Source: Rhodeus uyekii
Taxonomy: Eukaryota > Chordata > Actinopteri > Cypriniformes > Acheilognathidae
Length of the DNA stretch: 64,000 bases
Assembly (NCBI GenBank): GCA_037043235.1
Contig: JAWRVZ010000028.1
Span: forward strand, 2,909,001 to 2,973,000
Direction: 5' to 3'
In this document: piece after piece, positions 55,293 to 64,000 of the stretch
Numbering within the stretch: the first letter of the stretch is position 1
Layout: every line of letters begins with the position of its first letter
Program-made: the position numbers and the translations under genes
The notes under the pieces: model-generated
The model's database searches: none
What the model saw: only the letters and a program-made list of their open reading frames with translations
What the model was told of the DNA's origin: nothing

Positions 55293-57225
55293 GTAATTTC
55301 AGGGAAGAAGAATGTTTTTTATGGGCCTTTAAAAATGTTTTCACTGCTTATCTTGCAGGACACAGGACAAAACTCTACAAAATGGTCTACAAATCAAGAT
55401 TGTCTTCCCACTCAGCAATGAAGACATATTCAGGAAGAGAAAAAAAGAGAAATAAATCATGTTTGCAACATCAAAGTGATCATTGATGGTAGAACCAGGG
55501 TGAAGGAGGAGACCGCTACAGTGGTTATGGTGAACGTGTTCATGGCCATGTGGTCCACGCTGCTCTGCGGGGTGGGGCGCAGCATCACCGAGATAATTGC
55601 TAGCTGGGATAATGCTGCCTGGTAGGGCCTATGCATTGGGCGAGGTGCATGAAACGTAGATCAAAAGAAAATATACAGCCAGACTGCTCAGCAAATCTCT
55701 TATTAGTGGGGGTTCAAGAGCCAAAATAGTATGTTCTCTGCATCCATGAACATTGTGGTCACCTTGAAGGTTTATGCACTGCTAAGTTGAGTAATAAATG
55801 ACGTTGCTACAGTAATTAGCTGTAGTTAGGGTTTGGCATCGAAAGAATATTCTGTACTTGTTAATATTTCAACCTTGTCTAATCCTAAAACTAACAAGAC
55901 CCTTCTTTGTTACAGAAATTCAACCTCGTTCAAACTTTCCATCTAAATGATTACCGTAATTAAAATGATGTATATCACTTCTAGTCCAACCACAAAATCA
56001 CATCACATAACGAAAACTGTAAAGTCCTCATGGGTAGTGTAAAACACCGGGTACTCCCCAGCCCAAAGGACATGGCTTGATTTGTGAATCTCTCATTTTT
56101 TCTAAAGTGTGGAGAGCCCTGCCTCTAATTCCTTGTTAACAAACTCAACGCATATCCTCCACAAGGGGACATAGAAACATAGGAATAAGGTTGTGTCCCA
56201 AGTAACGTGTCCATGATGCAAGACTTTTCTGAAAACATTCCAGATTCGAATCTGATATTTCATGTTGATTTAGGGTTCATTCTCAGCTTGGCTGATCTGT
56301 CAAAACAGTTCTAGAATGAATTCAGTCAAAGCCACACAGTTCAAAGCTCTTGTGATCAAGGGAGTGATGTCACAGAATTTATAACTCCCATAATTGATGG
56401 TATATGTAGAGAGACGGGGGGAAAAAACGTTGAAATGCTTCTTTAGATCACACGTTTTTACTTCAAATTTTAGAACGCTCCACATTATCTTTCCTAGGAT
56501 GTAATTCACTCTGGTAAAATAGTCACTGAAAAAAACAGACACTGTTTGAATCTACTGGAAAACAAACATTTGGGTAATGGTAGCTTACTGTCTGAAATAA
56601 CCAGAAATCACTGGAGCACATGTGCCATCTGAAACCACAGGATAACCAACAATAGTTACTATCTGGAAACATTAGAAAACGATCACTTAAAACATTGGAG
56701 CAAAGTCACTGTCTGAAAATACACTGGTATTATCACCTGTATATCAATCACAGCTTTTGCCAGAATAATGAGTTATGCTCCCTCCTAAGAGTACACTGCA
56801 CATTGTATATCAGACTGACAATGTAAGGTTTTCCTAGTTCTGTTCAGCACTGCTTTGCATCCATTTATTACAGCTTTAGAAAAAAAAAGCATCTGTTCAG
56901 TTCACATTCTGTCCCAAGCTTTAATGTATTTTGTCATATCAAAACCAGAGCAAAGCATCACAAAGGCTAGGTGTTTCCTATTGTATTGGACTCACATCTG
57001 CATGGCACATTGCTCAGGAATCTGGGTTGTGCTGATATCACCATCATATGGACTTGATTTTCTGTTGTCCTGGGATTAATTAAAGAAGCGATAACTTGAA
57101 ACCACTCCACTGGCGCAGTATTTCATCTGTCGTAATTACAACTTGAGTTAGACCCAAAACAACCCCGAAGTAGAAGCACTAGCTATGTGTCAAAAGCATG
57201 TTTTTGGAGAGGAAGTCAAAGAAAC

Positions 57226-57234
<9 letters not shown>

Positions 57235-57271
<37 letters not shown>
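57235..57271. repeat. (GA)n microsatellite
   Basis: About 18 GA units. Confidence 0.93.
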
Positions 57272-57276
<5 letters not shown>

Positions 57277-57699
57277 ATGTTAGATAAAGATGGAGAATAA
57301 GGAGAGATCTAAAAGTGGTGGTTCAAATAATGACAACAACACAATAGCTCTTGTCTTTTTTCTTGATGCATGCTTGTACCCAATGACACAAGGAATTACT
57401 TGGACAGAATGTAGCTTCCTTCCTCTGTAAAATGACTTTTGATTAAATCTTTCCTCTCACTTTTAGAGACAGGAAGACAGCAAAGGGAAGCCACTGCCTC
57501 AGCCTCACTGTCAACATGATTTAAAAGTGCTGTAAGCAATTAAAGTCATTTTGCGATCTTCCACATTCAACTACAAACTTTCAACAAAGACATATACTTC
57601 ACATTTGAACTAGCCTTTAATTTGAAATTTGCTATTCCTAATCAGAAGTAGTTCTAAAACGACATTGTAATAATATACAATAACATATGATAACTTTAC

Positions 57700-57850
57700 T
57701 GTCGCTCAAACAGTAGAGTGTGGTGCTTGCAACACCAAGGTCATGGGTTTGATTCCCAAGGAAAGCAAGAACTGGTTAGATTTTCAATGTCTACCTTGAA
57801 CGCAATGTTAAGTCACTTTAGATAAAAGCATCTGCCAAATGCATAAAAAA
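57700..57850 (+). mobile_element. tRNA-derived SINE
   Basis: The head resembles a tRNA with an A-box-like TCAAACAGTAGAGTGTGG and a near-perfect B box GGTTTGATTCC; the tail AAGTCACTTTAGATAAAAGC then ATCTGCCAAATG is the teleost L2-type tail, implying mobilisation by L2 LINE machinery. Confidence 0.75.
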
Positions 57851-58598
57851 AAATAATAAGCACAAAAACACCTGTAAGTGTATGATTTGTCATCAATATT
57901 AAACAAGAAACATCTAAGAAGTTTTTCACTTTTGTGCAGGATAAACGTTTAAGCATCTTAAAATAATAAAAATTAATTGTGATGCCTTTGCTTCCCTTTA
58001 TGTATTATGAGATCAAATGTCTTAGCCAGGAATTAATTAAAATGAAAAAAAGCACACACACCAAAGGGGAAAAACGGGAAGTTTTGTTTTGTTATGTTTA
58101 TTTACTTTCCTTTTGACATTGGATTCTGGCTGTTTTTGAACATTTGGTATTAAGAATTCTGTGCCTACAGCAAGGACAGTTTTGACAGGCTTGTTTTAGA
58201 TCAGTCATATAAATCTCAGGCAGCTAGAGGAATGTGTTGTCTCTGCTTGCGTTGATCCAGACTTTCACTGCAGACAGGCCTGTTACACTGATCTCTAGCC
58301 CCCTTCCCTCCTGACTCAAATGAATGTTTGTTACTAGCAAACAACTCAGACTATGATCATCAACTTTCAGGTGCACTAGTACAGTTCATCTTGACTTTTA
58401 CACTCTTTATGGATTCTGTTCTAAATTGGTTTGTTTTAATATATAGTCATCTCTAATTTAGATTAATTTATAAAAAATAATATTCAGTGAAAATCAACTG
58501 TATTTTTTTATTCATTAACCAGTGCTAATCTATTAGTTTTGATTAGCACATTTAAAATGGAGAAAGACTGACCTGACCATTTAAACAAACACACAAAC

Positions 58599-58602
<4 letters not shown>

Positions 58603-58630
<28 letters not shown>
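58603..58630. repeat. (GA)n microsatellite
   Basis: About 14 GA units. Confidence 0.9.
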
Positions 58631-58634
<4 letters not shown>

Positions 58635-60129
58635 GTAACACCACAGGTCCATTTCAATGGGCTGCAAATTATTATTTTTTTTTTAAATAAACAAAAAATT
58701 GGCAAGACTACATAGTTTACCTGCAAAAACTAATTTGTAACATCGCATGACCATTTAAATTAGCTGCACAAATACAAAATAACTAGATAAAGACTACATG
58801 GTTTACTTGCAAAAGGTAATTTGTAACACTTTTTTTAATATATGAGCTGCACAAAATGGAATTAAATGATCATGTTATCACCAGATCTATATTATTTATT
58901 AATTGAAAACTACTTAAAACCCATCACTGCCATTAAACAATGATCGACAGGCTTGCTGTCTGACAAGGAGTAGTTAGCATGTAAGCTAATTTATGCTTCA
59001 CAAGGCAATGCTGATGGAGCACAAACCTTTCCTTTTTGACATGCTTCTGTCACTAGCCGGGCCAGCTGACAGGGCGGTCAGAGGCAGGCAGTCTCTTTCC
59101 CTGCTCTCTCCAGGCTCTGACTGTTCGGTCAGGGATATCTTCCGCTCCTCCCTTCACCTGTGAAATTTCAGAGCAGGTCAGACTGAAAGAGGGCATTGTT
59201 CCTCCCTGTAAGGAATGCCCATGTTGTCCACAATGAAAAAACAACCTTCATTTGCACTGGAATTTGGAGGCTACCTGACAATAGTGAGGATGATCTCCAA
59301 GTTAAGTTAGCTCATAAAACAGGGTCAGTTCTCTGTGGCTGTTCCCAGAGTATGATACAAACTCATTAAAACTGTCATCGAGTTTGAAATTGTGTCCCAA
59401 TGAAGTTGCAACTACCTTTAATAACTCAAAAATGAATATATAACAGATGATATTACATAAGAATGAAATTCAAAAAGGATTTTTCATTTATAAGGCACAA
59501 TGGTGACAACCAATCCAGATCTGCAACCGCTAGCCCACCCTAAGCAAATATAAACTGTTGCCAACTTACCACACGATCCATTTATCTCTCAAGCTCATTG
59601 CATATGGATTTTTGAAAATGTGAAAAAGGGGTGTCATGGGGGGAAAAATAACCCTGAATAAGTGGGACTCAGGAGACAGAGGGGGCAGTATGACTTGGAA
59701 GGAGGAAGGGAGGCAAAGATTTGGCTTGGTCATATGCCAGCCATACACACATTTGTCTGATCTTCACATAGTATGAGCATTACAGAGAAAACCTAGTAGA
59801 GTGAAGCCATCAGCACTTATAAAAGTCAGCTTGTGTTCGGCACGCTGACATGAATACAATTGACAGCATTCATCAAGCTCAATCCAGTTGACAACATTAT
59901 TAGAAGGGCATTATTATAGAATTATAAATACATATCGTATAAGTATACAATTAAATAAATAAAACAGTTCATATCAAAGAATTTGACCTTCTAAGGTCGA
60001 TGATCTGCACTTTCTAAACGTAAAGCACCTATTTACTGAATAAACACCGACTAAATGTTGATACTGATTAATTTCGTTGCCAGCAGTGCCACCTCCTGGC
60101 CAAAACACAAAGGTATTTTCTGGACTTTG

Positions 60130-60266
60130 ACCGTTTGTGATTGATGTGCATTGCCCACCAATCAGTGAAAGAAATGACCCGCCAACAACCAATCCGGTTT
60201 CCGAATTCCGTGACCTCATTAGACACGCCCACAAACTACGTGCGGAAGAGAGTGAATTTGAACCGG
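60130..60266 (+). promoter_or_regulatory. rnpc3: rnpc3 probable promoter and non-coding first exon
   Basis: TATA-less, GC-richer patch with an ETS-type GCGGAAG core at 60242-60248, a CACGCCCAC GC-box-like motif near 60223, and a good donor ACCGG|GTATGT ending a putative untranslated exon at 60266. Position before the coding exon suits a housekeeping promoter; the exact start is not determined. Confidence 0.5.
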
Positions 60267-61516
60267 GTATGTGCGTCTCATATCTCTCGCTCTAAACCCA
60301 TCACATGTCTTTTGTTATCTCAATGCTGGTGTATATATTTTTTCAGTAGCGCAATCCTTTATTTATTGCTTCTTTATTTTAACCCTAAATGCTCGTTCAG
60401 CTGTTCTCGAGTTTTCTGTTGCCGTTGATGCTAATGTTTTGTCCGGTTCCACTCACAACAAAACTTCTCAACACTTGCTAATGTTTTAATTGTTTACTTA
60501 CGAACAATATCTTAAGTCTGTTACTCCTTTAAACGTACTAATTTCAAATGTAACGTGTCCTTTAGTCGTTGATAAGGGGAAGATTTAGGATAGGGTCTTG
60601 TCTTCACCCTGTGCAGATTCTGTGCTTCCAGAACCTTATTCCCCCTGAACAACATGGATGCTGAAATTCAGTTCCGGACAGAAACGCTGGTTTTAATGAC
60701 GTGATATCAGATAAAAATATGCTCTTGTCATAGAATCGAAAGTAACTAAAATGCATTAACCTATGCATTTTCTTTATTCTATATATATACGTAGTAATAT
60801 ATAATAATGAATTGAATTGTCTGGATGAATGTTATTTAACGTTAAAAACCCACCTTTTCACTCAAGCTTTTAACGCATAGCGGACTTGGATATGATATAA
60901 TTTTTTCTTTGTTTTGTTGTTTCTTTATGTTGTCGTTTAATAAAAAAAAAAATATATATATATATAAGAAAAAAATGTTCTTCTTCTGGAAAGCGCCTTG
61001 TGCACCTTTTGGTTGTTGTTAGGCGCTATATAAATACATTTTGATTGATTGATTGATTGAACGTTTGAAGCCAATTGTTTTACAGACAGTTATGCTCTTT
61101 TTGTGTGTGTGTGCGAAAACATATTATTATTATTATTCCAATGCAAAAATAATGATACTTTATTATTTTATATTATAATGCTGAGATATTACTCAGTTTA
61201 CATTTAATGAGTCTGGGCAAATGTATGTATTCATTGCTTTAAAATGTCAAATATATAGCAAAAATGTATTAATATTTATTGTTTTGCTAATACATTTTTT
61301 ATTTAAAACGTATGCATTTGGTGTGCAATGTAAGCTGTGGCATGAAATCAAAATTAAGGTGACTTGTAACTTTTATAATAAAGGTAGTCTTTGTGTTGGC
61401 TCACTAAACTACAATGATAACATTATTTTTTTTACCCTCTGCTCACTTAAAGATGTAGGTTCCATTTGTATCACAAACAAACTTCATTGCACTTCATTGT
61501 TTGTCTTTGAATGTAG
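60267..61516 (+). other. rnpc3: rnpc3 intron 1 (leader intron)
   Basis: About 1.25 kb between the putative non-coding exon and the ATG exon; contains an L2-type LINE 3' fragment and a short AT run. No other coding signal. Confidence 0.5.
60800..61062 (+). mobile_element. L2-type LINE 3' fragment
   Basis: AAAACCCACCTTTTCACTCA reads as LKTHLFTQAF, the usual C-terminal end of an L2 reverse-transcriptase ORF; ends in GGCGCTATATAAATACATTT and tandem TGAT units, the typical L2 tail. In rnpc3 intron 1. Confidence 0.75.
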
Positions 61517-61520
61517 AATC

Positions 61521-61676
61521 ATGGCCGAGACGGATGAGGCTGACGTTCAAACAAAGAAAAGCAAAACCCTCATCGTCCGGCATCTGCCCAGGGAACTCAA
61601 CAGAGATGAGAAAGAGGATCTCCTGAAATATTTTGGTGCCTCCTCTGTCAGAGTGCTTTCAGAGAAGGGACCACTA
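61521..61676 (+). CDS. rnpc3: rnpc3 coding exon 1
   Basis: Acceptor GAATGTAG with exon from 61517; coding from ATG at 61521, 52 codons ending LSEKGPL, phase 0, donor GTAAGT. The first half of RRM1. The N-terminal tail (MAETDEADVQTKKSK) is shorter than the human one. Confidence 0.95.
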
Positions 61677-63196
61677 GTAAGTCGCAATTACGAAAGTCAC
61701 AAATTGCTATGTGTAAATGATGCCATGAATAAATACAGCTGACCTGATTGTGTTGTCGTTTGCAGAAACACATGACATTTGCTTCTTTCAGCAATGAGAC
61801 CTCAGCCTCTAAGGTAGAGTAAAATACACATGCTCCTCTTGTGATTTAAGAGATGGTTATGACATGTTAGTAAATCAAACTACTTCTTTCTACCCACAGG
61901 CACTAAACAGACTTCATCAGCTGAGAATCCTTGGTCACACACTAGTGGTTGAGTTTGCTAAAGATCAAGACAATGTCATATTTTTGAAAGACCCACCTGT
62001 GTCTAACAGGTAAAATGCAAAATCAATAATAACAATATACATTCAGCTATTCCTATTCTTCCTCCTCTCAATAACACACTGTCTAAATGTGTCTCTGATT
62101 CGCTAACTGTCTATTTCTATATTTTATCAGGACTGTGTTTATGGAGGTTTCTTTAAATATGCACACTTTTATGTGACTGGTTGATTTCAACTAGTATATT
62201 TAAATTAGTTATATGTAGTTCAGATTAAAACTCCTGGAATTTATTTGTTCGTCATTTATTTTGGCTACTTTTCAGATGCCTTTTTTGAATAGATTTGTAT
62301 TATTTTTGTCCCAGGTAAAGCTGACTTATATATTTTAAAAACAACAATAATATTCACAAAGATTATATATTATTTATTGTTTACAAAAACAACATTTAAT
62401 ATCTGATCAACAATTTTGTCCATAAAGGTTGTCAGTTCATTAGAATGTTGTGTGAGGAAAACAAATAAAAATTAAGTTAAATACCAGTTGTAAACAAATA
62501 TTTTATTTGTAATGTCTGTATTTTTATATTTTTTAGCTGTATTTGTTTTTTAATTTATCCCAAAAAAAGACATAAAAAGACATTTTATGTATCTAAGATT
62601 AGAAAAAATTCTAGCTATGAAATGATCCTTAGCAAGACAAAATAGTCATAATAAAATAGTTGTATTAAATAGTATAAAACTGTATAAAATAGTTATAATT
62701 GTTAATAATAATTGTTAATAATAATTGTATTAAACACAATTCATAATTTGAAAGGATGGATATTTTCAAAAACTCTAATTTTCCCATGCTGTATGTACAT
62801 ATACACTTCTGAACGTTGTTTCTGGACAAATTCAACTTGTTTGTTTGACAAATATGTTTTAAGATTCAAATTCACGCCTGTACAGTTGAGGGCGCAGCTC
62901 AAACAAACCTTTCAGCTGTGCTGCCATTCTGGATTGCAGAAAAATAGGAAAAACAGAAAAAGTAAATCACAAATATGACGTTTTTCTAACGCCATTTTTG
63001 CTGAGTTGGATCATTGAATATCAGCAGCAAGAACATTAATTACCCCAACACTGCTTATATTTATAATAAAACGACCCCCTAAATAGTTTTCCTTGTGTTT
63101 CAGTGGTGCTGGTGCTCAAGCTGAAAAGGGGAAGAAAGAAAAACAACAACAACACAATGTTCCTATGATGGACAACAGCATTGCTCCCAGTCTGGG
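61521..63196 (+). CDS. rnpc3: rnpc3: U11/U12 snRNP 65-kDa protein, first four coding exons (3' partial)
   Basis: Spliced plus-strand gene of 407 coding bases in the window (135 codons plus 2 bases). The product is U11/U12-65K, a nuclear protein of the minor spliceosome that bridges the U11 and U12 snRNPs in recognition of U12-type introns. Seen: RRM1 with RNP2 TLIVRHLP (residues 16-23), KEDLLKYFGASSVRVLS (31-47), a degenerate RNP1 KHMTFASF (53-60) and LHQLRILGHTLVVEFAKDQD, all matching vertebrate RNPC3. Known: RRM1 contacts the U11-59K protein and the distant C-terminal RRM binds U12 snRNA; the latter, and most of the proline-rich linker, lie right of the window. All introns seen are U2-type (GT-AG). 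The ATG at 61521 is four bases into its exon; the larger open frame starting upstream at 61221 is intronic read-through. Confidence 0.95.
61766..61813 (+). CDS. rnpc3: rnpc3 coding exon 2
   Basis: 48 bp, phase 0, acceptor TTTGCAG, donor GTAGAG. Encodes KHMTFASFSNETSASK, containing the RNP1-like strand of RRM1. Confidence 0.94.
61900..62009 (+). CDS. rnpc3: rnpc3 coding exon 3
   Basis: 110 bp, phase 0 to 2, acceptor CCCACAG, donor GTAAAA. Encodes ALNRLHQLRILGHTLVVEFA, the last helix and strand of RRM1, then KDQDNVIFLKDPPVSN, a segment diverged from mammals. Confidence 0.94.
62010..63103 (+). other. rnpc3 intron, AT-rich, nothing recognised
   Basis: About 1.1 kb of AT-rich intron between coding exons 3 and 4. 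Contains short runs of TAATAATTGTTAAT near 62700 but no recognised mobile element or RNA gene. Confidence 0.7.
63104..63196 (+). CDS. rnpc3: rnpc3 coding exon 4
   Basis: 93 bp, phase 2 to 2, acceptor GTTTCAG, donor GTAGGT. Encodes GAGAQAEKGKKEKQQQ, a lysine/glutamine linker, then NSIAPSLG, which aligns with the conserved NGIAPNHGLTFP segment after RRM1. The following exon is outside the window. Confidence 0.88.
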
Positions 63197-64000
63197 GTAG
63201 GTGTGCACATGCGTCCATGTCTGTTTGATCAGCACAATCTTCCTCCCGCATTCGCAAATCTCACTGTCACTATGTTAATGATGTCACTGGAGATTTGAGA
63301 AAGGCTAACGTTCTTGGTTGACATCCCACACCTGGTGTCAGTAGTTCAGGCCTTGGTAATCCTGTAGGAAGGGCCCATAGCGAATAGAGAAAGAGGGAGA
63401 GAGGACGTTGGAGAGTGGTTGTCACCATCCGTCTCATGTCCAATTACAGGCCCATGTCTCAAAGTGTCTGTTCTACGGTGACAGACCGTCTGCTCTTGCC
63501 ATGTGGTGGCACCAGGTGGCCTTTGATAAAGAGACCGTGGGCTAAGATATAATTTTGCACAAGGATCCTGCACCTCACCCTCACTTAACGAGCAGAGCTG
63601 TGACAGATTTTTATTTATTTAATTCCACCAGAGCAGCTTGTGCACAGACCAGCATCGCTTGATAAGCGTGTTTTTCAGTGGTGTGATGCTCTGAACGAGG
63701 TGCAGACCGTTTCGATGATAGAACACGCAATCAAATTCAACTTGAAAGAGTCTTGAAATTCAAAGCATTTGGCTTGAGACGGAAGCCCATTGCAAAATTG
63801 GAGTTGGACTTGTGGAGAACACTTTTTTCACAGTATCCCTGTTACCTGTTACATATTAAACAGCTACACATACTCTTTTGATGGGGTGTGTGTGTGTATG
63901 TATATGTGTGCGTGTTTGTGTGTGTGTGTATATATATATCTATCTGATGCACTGTATTTTCCTGCACATAACCCGCACCCTTGTATAACACGCACCCTCA
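63197..64000 (+). other. rnpc3 intron to window end
   Basis: Intron continuing beyond the window. Holds a TG microsatellite (63884-63930) and, at the very end, a short tandem pattern (ATAACCCGCACCC / ATAACACGCACCC) that looks like the edge of a dispersed repeat. No exon recognised. Confidence 0.6.
63884..63930. repeat. (TG)n microsatellite
   Basis: Interrupted TG run near the right edge. Confidence 0.85.

Noticed and set aside
57715..57790. Possible tRNA gene
   Set aside because: B box is good, but the acceptor stem does not pair and it is followed by an L2-type tail, so it is a tRNA-derived SINE.
61221..61742. 173-codon plus-strand open frame proposed as the rnpc3 start
   Set aside because: Its first 100 codons are AT-rich intron; the acceptor at 61516 and the ATG at 61521 begin the sequence that matches RNPC3, and the frame runs past the donor at 61677.
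60267..63196. A U12-type intron in rnpc3 (self-regulation by the minor spliceosome)
   Set aside because: None of the donors seen matches (A/G)TATCCTT; all are ordinary U2-type sites.

Overview
The window is vertebrate nuclear DNA, almost certainly from a teleost and probably a cypriniform (carp/zebrafish-like) fish. The evidence is large AT-rich introns with canonical GT-AG borders, long GATA, AT and AG microsatellites, L2-type LINE tails, a tRNA-derived SINE, Tc1, hAT and pogo-like DNA transposon remnants, and the dispersed repeats ending in GGGATAGTTCACC that are abundant in cyprinid genomes. No prokaryotic gene, CRISPR array or operon is present.

Two protein genes lie head to head, about 16.5 kb apart (first identifiable exon to first exon). 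On the minus strand, positions 43801 down to 667 carry the 5' half of the collagen alpha-1(XI) gene (col11a1, probably the col11a1a paralogue). I resolved 40 coding exons by splice sites and reading frame: signal peptide (exon 1), thrombospondin N-terminal-like domain (exons 2-5), acidic/basic alternatively spliced variable region (6A, 6B, 7, 8), minor triple helix (9-12), short non-helical hinge (13-14), and 25 major-helix exons of 45, 54 or 108 bp, all phase 0. The gene runs off the left edge before the rest of the helix and the C-propeptide. On the plus strand, from about 60.2 kb to the right edge, is the start of rnpc3, the U11/U12-65K protein of the minor spliceosome: a probable non-coding exon 1 and four coding exons covering the first RRM and the start of the linker.

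Layout: 1-16 kb densely packed helix exons; 16-27 kb minor helix and variable region; 27-44 kb long 5' introns holding most of the mobile elements; 44-60 kb intergenic DNA with a tandem duplication just upstream of col11a1, two solo LTRs, a Tc1 relic, a 132-bp microsatellite palindrome and a SINE; 60-64 kb rnpc3.

The two genes have unrelated roles: col11a1 encodes an extracellular cartilage fibril collagen and rnpc3 a nuclear splicing factor. Their adjacency matches the COL11A1-RNPC3 neighbourhood in other vertebrates. I found no credible sign of an undescribed biological system. The most interesting items are the fish variable-region exons, a GC-AG intron, three solo LTRs with perfect 5-bp target duplications (one nested in another repeat), long foldback elements, and a perfect DR1 nuclear-receptor motif in intron 5.
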